Below, piece after piece: positions 28,149 through 36,400 of a DNA stretch of 64,000 bases; positions within the stretch are counted from its first letter, which is position 1; every line of letters starts with the position of its first letter. The stretch is taken from positions 27,656 through 91,655 of the forward strand of contig CAKZSI010000017.1 in assembly GCA_937918935.1 (NCBI GenBank). Direction: 5' to 3'. Source of the stretch: an uncultured Chloroflexales bacterium (lineage in GTDB: Bacteria > Chloroflexota > Chloroflexia > Chloroflexales > Chloroflexaceae). The translations under genes were made by a program, and so were the position numbers. The notes beneath the pieces are model-generated. The model had not been told where the DNA came from. It made no database searches and saw only the letters and a program-made list of their open reading frames with translations.

Positions 28149-28496
28149 ATGCCATTTGTTGCAAAAGCGTCCGCTCCGATGTATTCGCAGTCGTCTCTAG
28201 CTTTGCTGTTTCTTCCAGGCATTCAACGAGCCATTCATCACGGGGTAACATTGGTGAGCGCCGCGCCAGGCTTTTTACCCTCAGCGCATCTGGCGCAGAT
28301 GCTGCATGCGCAGCAGCGTCGCTGCCTGTGGCTGCGGCTCGGCCAGAAGGATCGCGATCCGGGTATGTTCCTGGTATCGCTGTACCGTCCTGTCCCATCC
28401 GAGAGCAGGCGACCTTCAGCGTCACCCGGAGGGGCAGCCATGAGCGCCGCCCCTCGGGCCTTGCACGCGCCGCGCGCCGCCCGACGGAAAGGGTGA
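28149..28496 (+). pseudogene. Short reading frame resembling the start of a MalT/LuxR-type ATPase regulator, probably degenerate
   Basis: 115 codons from ATG 28149. Its middle, GVTLVSAAPGFLPSAHLAQ followed by RCLWLRLGQKDRDPGMFLVSLYR, follows the pattern of the nucleotide-binding domain of MalT-like regulators (VTLVSAPAGFGKTT... then WLSLDEGDNDPARFL...). The Walker A Lys-Thr is replaced by Pro-Ser, so ATP binding is not expected. The frame then runs into Pro/Ala/Arg-rich sequence and stops; the rest of a 900-residue regulator is missing. I read it as a decayed remnant, though a small protein under promoters P1/P2 is possible. No clear ribosome site. Confidence 0.35.
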
Positions 28497-28544
28497 GAAC
28501 CCGCGCCGTGGCCTGGTAGACGGCCAGATGGGTCGTCTACCTAC

Positions 28545-28613
28545 GATGCCCCGTGGCGTGCACGTCGTCACGGGCGCCCCGGGGATCCATGACCGTTGCC
28601 GGCGCGGTTGCGG
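28545..28613. repeat. Dispersed 70-bp repeat, copy 1
   Basis: Aligns with 43476-43545. Shared blocks in the same order and spacing: CCC(C/A)TGGCGTG, GTCACGGGCGCCC and GTTGCCGGC. Both copies lie in non-coding DNA upstream of plus-strand genes. Diverged, so probably an old repeat family or a conserved non-coding element. Confidence 0.6.
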
Positions 28614-28664
28614 TCGCGCAGGTTGCGTGCACCATATGACGCCACATCCTCAGGGAGGGACACA

Positions 28665-28693
28665 AGGACACGGCAACGCGCCTGTGCTATACT
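28665..28693 (+). promoter_or_regulatory. Promoter of the CinA-like gene (near-leaderless)
   Basis: AGGACA (28665-28670), 17-nt spacer, TATACT (28688-28693). The -10 ends 10 nt before the ATG at 28704, so the transcript would begin at about 28700 with almost no 5' leader. No Shine-Dalgarno sequence fits in the remaining space, which supports leaderless initiation. Confidence 0.55.
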
Positions 28694-28703
28694 TGGCGAC
28701 GTT

Positions 28704-29258
28704 ATGCTCTATGCGCCTGACCTTACGCCGTTGATTCAGGCCATTCATGACGCGCCGCCGCGCCTTGTGTACGTCTTTGCCGGGGCGGGCAGCCTGGCGC
28801 TGCACTGGCTCCACGCGGTCGCCGGTTCGTCGCGCACGCTGCTGGAGGCCCGCGACTGCTACGCGCCGCGCAGCCTGGCCGCCGTCCTCGGCGCGCCACC
28901 CGCCCGGGCCGTCAGCGTCGAAACGGCCAGCACAATGGCCACGTGGGCCTGGAACCACGCCGCCAACCTCGCCGAGGACCCCTGGCCGCTGCTCGGCGTG
29001 GGCTGCACGGCGGCCATTGCCAGCGACCGGGCGCGCCGGGGCGCTGACCGGGCCGTGGTCGCTGTGCGTTCGGCCAGCGCTACGCGGATCTACGAACTGT
29101 TTCTCGACAAGGAGCACCGCGACCGGGCCGCCGAAGAGGAACTGATCAGCCGCCTGGTCATCCTGGCGATCGCCGAGGGCTGCGGGATGGAACGGGCGAG
29201 CCTGACGTTGGGTCCCGAGGAGGCCCTGCGCGTGACGCATTACCCGACCCCTGCGTAA
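28704..29258 (+). CDS. CinA C-terminal-domain-like protein
   Basis: 184 residues. It resembles stand-alone relatives of the CinA/PncC (nicotinamide-nucleotide amidase) fold: GAGSLALHWLHAVAGSSRTLLEARDCY at the start (seen as AGSSRTLLEA), AVLGAPPARAVSVETASTMA, then the core LLGVGCTAAIASDRARRG, which corresponds to the CinA active-site strand, and RIYELFLDKEHRDRAAEEELISRLV. Known CinA amidases act in pyridine-nucleotide salvage; whether this branch keeps that activity is unknown. The start is chosen from the -10 box 10 nt upstream; codons further upstream are not family-like. Neighbours give no functional hint. Confidence 0.7.
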   Translation: MLYAPDLTPLIQAIHDAPPRLVYVFAGAGSLALHWLHAVAGSSRTLLEARDCYAPRSLAAVLGAPPARAVSVETASTMATWAWNHAANLAEDPWPLLGVGCTAAIASDRARRGADRAVVAVRSASATRIYELFLDKEHRDRAAEEELISRLVILAIAEGCGMERASLTLGPEEALRVTHYPTPA

Positions 29259-29372
29259 AACTACGTTCTGGAATGACGAAGCCCTCCCAGACCCTCCCAT
29301 CAGGCAGGGGCACAATCCTCCCAGCCCTCCCGCCGGAAGTGTCCGGGCACGCGTTTTTTGGCATCCAAAATT

Positions 29373-30083
29373 ATGTCAACTAACAACCAGCCAGACGCTC
29401 CTGAGGCGGCGCCGCAGCCCCGTCCCCGCGAGGCGTTCCCGATCCACGAGGTCATGGCGACACTGCGGGCAACTATGCCGGCGTTTCAACGGCCGCTCAT
29501 TGATCAGATGGGCGTGGAGGGCACGACCCCATTCCATATCTTGATTGCGACCATCCTCAGCCTGCGTACCAAAGACACGCTGACCGCCGTGGTCGCCCCG
29601 CGGCTCTTTGCCGCCGCCGATACGCCGGAGGCGCTGCTGGCCCTTGGTGAGGAGCGCATCGCCGAGTTGATCTACCCGGTTGGCTTCTACCGCAACAAGG
29701 CGCGGAGTATTGTGCAGATCTGCCGGGTGCTGATTGAACGCTACGACGGCGCGGTGCCCGCCGATCTCGACGCCCTGCTGGCTCTACCCGGCGTGGGACG
29801 CAAGACAGCCAACCTGGTGCTCACCGCCGGCTTTGGCCTGCCCGGCATCTGTGTGGACATCCACGTGCACCGGATCTGCAACCGCTGGGGCTATGTGCAA
29901 ACAAAGAACCCCGATGAGACGGAGCAGGCCCTGCGTGCCAGACTCCCCCCCGAATACTGGATCGAGATCAATGGTCTGCTGGTGACCCTGGGGCAGAACA
30001 TCTGCCTGCCGGTGTCGCCACGCTGCTCGGCATGCCCGGTGGCGGCGTTCTGCGCGCGCGTGGGCGTGACGCGCAGCCGGTAG
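29373..30083 (+). CDS. nth: Endonuclease III (DNA glycosylase/AP lyase)
   Basis: Base-excision repair of oxidised pyrimidines. 236 residues. The helix-hairpin-helix is LPGVGRKTANLVL with catalytic K144, followed by catalytic D162 in CVDIHVHR. The C-terminal [4Fe-4S] cluster loop is perfect: C211-x6-C218-x2-C221-x5-C227. I use ATG 29373; a TTG five codons upstream is also in frame, and neither has a clear ribosome site. The N-terminal 20 residues are a Pro-rich extension. The upstream gap (29259-29372) consists of CCTCCC-type repeat text. Confidence 0.95.
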   Translation: MSTNNQPDAPEAAPQPRPREAFPIHEVMATLRATMPAFQRPLIDQMGVEGTTPFHILIATILSLRTKDTLTAVVAPRLFAAADTPEALLALGEERIAELIYPVGFYRNKARSIVQICRVLIERYDGAVPADLDALLALPGVGRKTANLVLTAGFGLPGICVDIHVHRICNRWGYVQTKNPDETEQALRARLPPEYWIEINGLLVTLGQNICLPVSPRCSACPVAAFCARVGVTRSR

Positions 30084-30139
30084 CGCGGTCTGTTACCCGT
30101 TTGCGCAGGTGTGGACGTGGGAGGATATGTCCGTCACTC

Positions 30140-31540
30140 TCAGGATGGGGGAGTAGCGGCCCGGGTCCGCCGGTCGGCCAGTTGGGCCAGAACGGCTTCG
30201 TGCTTCTCGCGCGTGATGGGGTAGAACCAGGTCAGGAGCATCCCGCAGATCAGGATGAGGGTCGGCACAGGGCCGATCATCAGGCGGATGGCCAGCCGGG
30301 CCGTGTCGGGCTGCATATCGGCGGGCAGGCTCTCGTTGAAACCGGCGACTTGCAACCCTAACCCGACCAGGAACAGGCCCACAGCCAGCCCCAGTTTCTG
30401 TAGCAGCACCATGAAGCCGTAGAACATCCCCTCGCGGCGCTGGCCGGTCTCCAGCTCGTCAAGCTCAATCACGTCGGGCATCATGCTCCAGGGCACCAGG
30501 TAGGCCGTCGCAACCCCCGCCCCGGCAATCACTGCCAGGATGATTGCCAGGGTGATCTGTTCGGGTTGCAGAAAAAAGAGAAACGCCTGCACGCCGATCC
30601 AGATCACGCTGCCGATCAGATAGACCGCCTTCTTGCCGATGCGCCGGCTCACTGCGCTCCAGACGAACAGGAACACCAGCGCCGAACCCTGCACCGCGAG
30701 GAGAAAGGTCGTAATCAGATCCGGGCGGCGCAGCCAGAAGGTGATGTAGAAGGTCAACACCGCTGAGGTGACCTGCACCGCCAGCCAGGAAAACATGTAG
30801 ATCCCCACCACGAACAGGTAGGGCCGGTTGCGAAAGACGTAGCGGATCTGCTCGCCCAGGGAGAGGTCCTTCGCCTGGGGGTCGGGTTCGTAGCGTTCGC
30901 GGGTGCCGAGGAAGCACCACAGGAACGGCAGGGCGATCAGTACCCCCACCACGGCCCCGGCCACCAGGTAGCCCGTCCGGGGATCTTCGGGGTAAAGGCC
31001 AACGATGGTCTGGTGCAAAATGCCACCGAGTAGGCTGCCGCCGATGCTGAAGGCGAAGCGGTAGGAGTTCAGAGCAGTGCGCTCGTCGTAGTCGCGGGTC
31101 AATTCGGGGGTCAGAGCAGTATAGGGAACGTTGACGATGGTGAAGGCGGTATCGAAGAGTAAGGCGATGATCAGATAGTAGATAAACTTGCCGGTGACAT
31201 CAAAAGGTGGAACGATCCACTGGAGGAAGAACAGCAGTCCGAAGGGCGCGGCGCCGAAGAGCAGCCAGGGGCGGCGGCGACCCAAGCGGGTGCTGGTGCG
31301 GTCGGTCAGCCAGCCGATGATCGGGTCGTTCACGGCGTCCCAGATCTTCACGACGAGCAGGATGGTTCCCGCCAACCCCGGCGGCAAGCCAGCGACGGTG
31401 GTGAGGAAGAAGAGTTGAAAGAATCCGGCGACGATCGTGGCAATGGCCGGCCCCAGGTCGCCGGCGCCGAAGGCGAGTTTGGTGCTCAGGGGTAACCGTT
31501 CGTGGACGACAAGATCAGCAGGGATGGCGGGCCGGGCCAT
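30140..31540 (-). CDS. GPH-family sugar:cation symporter (MelB-like)
   Basis: Integral membrane transporter of the glycoside-pentoside-hexuronide:cation family. 466 residues, 12 helices. Family signatures: LAFGAGDLGPAIA at helix 1, KIWDAVNDPIIGWLTDRT (the cation-site Asp region) and GRRRPWLLFGAAPFGL, VNVPYTALTPELTRDYDERT, and the C-terminal YLVPWSMMPDVIELDELETGQRREGMFYG (seen as MMPDVIELDE). AAGGAG upstream of ATG 31540. The substrate cannot be read from sequence. The glycoside hydrolase immediately upstream on the same strand (133-nt gap) makes uptake of its released sugar plausible. Confidence 0.88.
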   Translation of the reverse strand: MARPAIPADLVVHERLPLSTKLAFGAGDLGPAIATIVAGFFQLFFLTTVAGLPPGLAGTILLVVKIWDAVNDPIIGWLTDRTSTRLGRRRPWLLFGAAPFGLLFFLQWIVPPFDVTGKFIYYLIIALLFDTAFTIVNVPYTALTPELTRDYDERTALNSYRFAFSIGGSLLGGILHQTIVGLYPEDPRTGYLVAGAVVGVLIALPFLWCFLGTRERYEPDPQAKDLSLGEQIRYVFRNRPYLFVVGIYMFSWLAVQVTSAVLTFYITFWLRRPDLITTFLLAVQGSALVFLFVWSAVSRRIGKKAVYLIGSVIWIGVQAFLFFLQPEQITLAIILAVIAGAGVATAYLVPWSMMPDVIELDELETGQRREGMFYGFMVLLQKLGLAVGLFLVGLGLQVAGFNESLPADMQPDTARLAIRLMIGPVPTLILICGMLLTWFYPITREKHEAVLAQLADRRTRAATPPS

Positions 31541-31673
31541 GCTGGCTCCTTACTTCACGTTCCGCGGCAACCTGGATCAGCGCGGCAAGGCGCTGCCTGA
31601 AGCGTGCCGCCGAAGCTGCGTCAACGAGATCGTGATCAAACCTCACGGTCAGACAGAGATGCTCGCGATGTCA

Positions 31674-33458
31674 TTACCGCCGGTGCCACACGTAGATGGG
31701 GTCCGGCCCCACCATCAGGCGCAGGCGCCCGTTCTCCACCGGCAGGGCGCGCTCGGCGCCGTCGCGCCCAATCAGGCGCGCCTCTGCGCTCCGCGTGGCC
31801 AGCGTGACCCGCGCGCCCGGCGGTGACCACAGCACGTCCAGCGCCTCGCCGTTGCGCTCCAGCCGCAGGTCGTAGATTTCGTGGCCGTGGATGGCGCACA
31901 GATCATCAATCCAGATCGTACCCCCGCCGACGAAGGCATCCACGATGTCGTCAAGGACAATCGCCTGAAGCGCGGCCGGGAAGTCTACTCGCCGATTGCC
32001 GCCGGGCACGATGACATTGCCCGGCTCGACCTCGCTGCCGATGGGTGTCTGGAGGAAGTGCCAGCCTGGCGCGCCGACCGGGCCGAGGACGAACTGGAGC
32101 ACCTCGCCCTCGGCGTCACGGATCCACACCTTCAACCCGTGCGTGCTGCCGTCGCCATAGACCCACGCGCCGATCGCGTAGGGCGCTCCCTCGAGGGGGA
32201 GGGGCGGTTCGCGCTCGAAGGCGACGTAGTCATTCTGGCGGGTGGTGAAGTTGTAACTGAGTTCGGCGCTGCCATCGCCCCGGTAGGCATTGCCGCTCAG
32301 CCGTAGCGTGCCGTTCGGCTGGCTGACCCGGCGCCATCCCTGGACGGTCTCGAAGTCCACCAGCACCCGCCGCTCGAACAGATCCCGCCGCTCGACGAAG
32401 GTCGCATCGGCGAGGTGCTGATTGAGGGTGCGGAAGGCGTCGAAAGCCGGTTTGCGCGGACTATAGTCGGTGCGCCCGCGACCCAGGCGGATCAGACCGT
32501 AGGGGTTCCCCGGATCGTCCTTGAAGCTGTACCAGAAGACTTGCTCCACACCCGCTTCCCAGAGCATAAGCATGGCCCGTGGCAAATAGTTGGCCTGGCT
32601 CTGCTCGTCGGCGCGCCCAGGGTTATCCCTGTCACTGGGGCCACTGGCCCAACCCACCTCGGTGACCCAGATCGGCCTGGGGCCGTACCGCTGCCCCAGG
32701 GCGCGGATGCCCGTCACCGCCGCCGCCAGGTTGCCGTCCTCCGGAGCATAGGGGTTCACATAGGGGTGGATAGCCAGGATGTCAAAGCTATTCCAGGCCC
32801 CATATTCAGCCACGGCGCGCAAGAAGGTGGTGTCAAAGGGGTTGACGCCGCCGATGAGGATCGTCGCCTCCGGATCCACCTCGCGGATGGCCGTCGCCGT
32901 GCGCATGAGCAGGTCGGCGTAGGCCGCCGCATCGGGGGCGGGCCGCCAGAAGATCGCCAGATCGGGCTCGTTCCAGATCTCCCAGTGTTTGACGTAGCGA
33001 TAGTAGCGGGTGACGACACCCCGTGCGTAATTCACGAAGGCGTCCGGGTCGGGCGCGTAGTACGATACATCGTTGGGAATGTCGTTGCGGTAGGGCGTGG
33101 CCCAGCCCACCGAGGGGCCAAGCACGCCCAGCACATTGATCCCTCGACTGAGCAGCGCGCGCAGCGCCGCGTCGGTGAAGGTCCAGTCCCACACATCAGG
33201 GCGAGGTTGCACACGATGCCAGTGCAAATCTTCGCGCACCCAGGTGACGCCAAGTTCGCTCACGAGGGCCGCCGGCACGTCCATCGAGGACGGGTCGGGG
33301 TAGCGGGTAGCCAGGTGCGAGTTGAGGCCGAAGCTCGGCGGGTTGGCGGGCAGACCAGGTAGCGTCATCGGTTCGAGCCGTGACGGCGCATCGGGCGCCG
33401 TGGCGGCAGTAAGTGCCACGAGCGCCAGGAGGATAGGGATGATGCGGTTCAAACTCAT
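31674..33458 (-). CDS. Secreted clan-A glycoside hydrolase with a C-terminal carbohydrate-binding-like domain
   Basis: 594 residues. Signal peptide at the N-terminus (ILLALVALTAATA). A (beta/alpha)8 catalytic domain spans about residues 40-360: GVTWVREDLHW, then EIWNEPD with the presumed acid/base E164, and WVTEVGW with the presumed nucleophile E267. Both lie where GH39/GH5/GH10-like clan-A retaining enzymes have them. The order NEP...TEVGW and the VFWYSFKDDPGNPYGL strand favour a GH39-type family; I cannot name the substrate. Residues 365-530 form a beta-sandwich resembling a carbohydrate-binding module. Its ATG overlaps the stop of the macroglobulin gene by 4 nt (ATGA), so translation is coupled. 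Confidence 0.83.
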   Translation of the reverse strand: MSLNRIIPILLALVALTAATAPDAPSRLEPMTLPGLPANPPSFGLNSHLATRYPDPSSMDVPAALVSELGVTWVREDLHWHRVQPRPDVWDWTFTDAALRALLSRGINVLGVLGPSVGWATPYRNDIPNDVSYYAPDPDAFVNYARGVVTRYYRYVKHWEIWNEPDLAIFWRPAPDAAAYADLLMRTATAIREVDPEATILIGGVNPFDTTFLRAVAEYGAWNSFDILAIHPYVNPYAPEDGNLAAAVTGIRALGQRYGPRPIWVTEVGWASGPSDRDNPGRADEQSQANYLPRAMLMLWEAGVEQVFWYSFKDDPGNPYGLIRLGRGRTDYSPRKPAFDAFRTLNQHLADATFVERRDLFERRVLVDFETVQGWRRVSQPNGTLRLSGNAYRGDGSAELSYNFTTRQNDYVAFEREPPLPLEGAPYAIGAWVYGDGSTHGLKVWIRDAEGEVLQFVLGPVGAPGWHFLQTPIGSEVEPGNVIVPGGNRRVDFPAALQAIVLDDIVDAFVGGGTIWIDDLCAIHGHEIYDLRLERNGEALDVLWSPPGARVTLATRSAEARLIGRDGAERALPVENGRLRLMVGPDPIYVWHRR

Positions 33459-36400
33459 TCCTCCACCGTCACCGTCACCCCTTCGGGCGCGACGGCTGCC
33501 AGCTCTGGCGAGAACACCGGTGTGACCCGGGCCGGCGGCGCGCGGTAGGCGCCCGCGGCGACGGCCCGGGTCAAGATGATTTCGGTATACACCCCGGGCG
33601 CCAGATCGGCTGCCTGGAAGGTAACCTGTCCCTCCGCGAACCCGTCGGGCCGACGCAGGGGCGGGCGGCCCGCGCTCGGCAGGGCTTCGAGCCCGGCGGG
33701 CAGCGGCACAACGACGCTGGCCCGTCTGAGGGAGCGCGCCGTCACCAGCGTGAGGCGCAACGCGACGATCTGGCCGGGCCGGACCGTCGCATTCCCAGGG
33801 GGAGCGCCGGTGGCCGGGTCCGCCAGTTCCAGATCCAGGGCCATCTGCCCGGCAGCCTCGCTAGTAATTTGGGGAAAGCCATACGCCAGCAGATACCTGG
33901 CCGCGGGGTCAGCCTCGACCCGCAGGGTTGCCGCCGGTGTCGCGAGCGTAGCGCTGGCCCGGAGCGTGCTGGTGATCGGCGCGCCGTCGCCGAGGAGCGG
34001 CGCGCCGTCGAGGAGTACGCGCCGGGGACCAGCCATAGCCCCCGCCTCCACTGGCAGCGCAGCGGCGACCCGCGCGGCGTCCCAGGGGCTGGGCCATCCC
34101 TGAACACCCCAGGCGACCAGGAGCACCCGTTCGGCGCCGGGAAGTTCGCCCGCCCCAGGGCGCCTCGCTCGTAAAGCCTGCACTGCCGCTGCCGTGACCG
34201 CTGTGGTTCCACCGGGCAAGCCAGTGGAACGCTCCGCCTCCCAGCGCACCAGGTTCGGCTGGCCCGCCGCGGTCGTCTCGCGGCGCGCCAGGGCCTGCAG
34301 GCGATCCAGAGCCGGCGCGGCCTGGTCCGGGGGCAGGGCCAGGCTGAGGAAGGCCAATCCATCGGCAGCGAGCGGCTCATCGAGCAAGGCCAGCATCCCC
34401 GGGTCGGGAACACCGGCCCGGGCCAGGGCGTAGGCGACGTAGGCCCGTGTGTTGGCATCGGCGGCGAGCGCGGCGCGGCTCAGATGCGCGACGGCCCGCA
34501 GATCAGGCGGGCGGCTATCCCCCAGTGCCGCGTGGGCCGCCGCCTGCGCCTCCAGCACCAGCGCGGTCACGAATGGGCGCGAAGGGGTAGCGGGCCACCA
34601 CCCCCAGCCGCCATCTTCGTTCTGCGCCGTTTGGAGGTCGCGCAGCACGGCGCGCATCAGCGCGGCCCAGCGGGCCTGTTCCGGTCCCCGGGACTCGCGG
34701 GCCAGCCGCGCGGCGATCAGCGCCAGACACGCCTGTTCGTCCACCGAACGCAGCGGCGCAGCGGCGAGTTGTTCGGCCTGGTCCTCCAGCGCCGCCCGCA
34801 CACCCGGGGCAACGGCGACCTCCAGCGGGCCCGTGGTCGCTGGCGGCGCCACCGTTACTTCCAGCGGGCCAACGGCAGGGACGGTGGCGCTGCTCAGCGT
34901 TGGCGCCGCAGGAGCCTCGATGAGGATGCTCCGGGCAAGCACATCGCGCTGGCCATCGGTCACGATGCTAAGGCTGAGACTGGCCCGGGTCGCGCCGGGT
35001 TCGGGACGCACGCGCCAGGTCAGGCGGCCCGTGGCGCCCTCGTCCAGGACGAGCCGCTGTTCAACCGGCGCAGTTCGCTCCAGCATGAGGTTACTTCGGT
35101 TGAGGCGCGCGCGCACCTGGCGGCGTCCGGTTCCGATATTGCGAATGTCAAGGGCGATCACGGCCCGATCCGCGGGGTGGAGCATCGCCGGGACCTGCAG
35201 GTGGTACGTCAGCGGCAGGCTCGTGGTGATGATCGCAGTGGCGCTGGCGGGCGGCCCGGTGGAGTCGGACGTCAGGGCGCTGACCAGCCACTGCCCGGCA
35301 GTGGCCGGCAGGCGCATCTGCAAGCTGCCCGGCGTGTCACTGAGCCATTCGACCGGCGGAGCGTAGCCCGGCACAGCGACCGCGACACTGCGCGGCGGAG
35401 GCGCCAGACTGAGCGCCGGTTGCGGCAGCGTAGCGGCGACCGGGGCCGGCAACGGCTCCGACTGGAAGCGTTGCAGCCAGGCGGCGAGGTCGAAGGGTTC
35501 CGCGCCTTCTCCTTCGGGCATGGGGGCGATGGTGAGCAGGGTATTCTCGGCCGTGGCAGGGGCGCCGGTGCTGGCGGTGATCGTCAGGACATGGGTTGCC
35601 CCTGGGGGTTGGAGCGTCGTTCCGGCATCGAGGGCCACCGTGGGCGGATCATCGGCGTTCACCAGGATCGTCGTGCCGCCCCAGCGCCAACGCTTGCCCG
35701 CCGTGGCCACCGCGCTGACACTGATGCCGGGCGCCATCGCGTCAGTGATCGGAAGGGTAATGACCTGACCGGCGCGAACATTCTGTACCGTGGTCGCCAG
35801 CAGTTCACCGCGCTCGATCATGAGCAGGAGCGTGTTCTCGGCCTCCGAGGTCGCCACAAGCAGCCTGGCAACCTCGCCGGGGTGGTAGCGGTCACGGTCG
35901 GCGATCAGGGCCAACTGGTCGTCGGGAAGGCCCCAGTTGATAAAGCGCCCGTCCGTCACCCACAACTCCGCCGTGGTCGCGGGTCCGCCGGCTGAGGCAA
36001 CGACCCGGTAGCGGCCCGGATTGAGCCGCGCCAGTAGCACCGTGGCGCGACCATCAACGTCGGTGATGGCCTGGCGCACCAGCAGCGGTGCGCCACCCCC
36101 TGCCGGCGCAACCTCGACCTTCACCGTCGCGCCGGGGACAGGGCGCCCCAGCCCGTCGAGGGCCAGCAGGTTCACCGTGCCGCGCTGGTCGCTGGCGATG
36201 AAGTGTTCGGAGAGGCCCACAGCGACCAGGGGCGCCCCGCTGGCGAGCAACCCTTCACTCTCGACGCCATCAGGTTCGGCAAGGGCGGCCCACAGGCGAT
36301 AGCGCGCGGCGCCGTGGGATCGCGCAGGGAGGGTTATGCGTAGTTCCCCCGAGGAATCAGTGTTGCCGCTTCCGGTCAGCGTCAACGTTTCGAGAGGTAT

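Noticed and set aside
28081..28425. 114-codon minus-strand frame opposite the MalT-like fragment
   Set aside because: Its C-terminal helix looks protein-like, but there is no promoter, ribosome site or recognisable domain, and the plus-strand frame fits a known fold better.
34700..34760. Functional thioester in the macroglobulin
   Set aside because: The sequence at the site reads SVDEQ; the Cys needed for the thioester is absent although the EQ pair remains.
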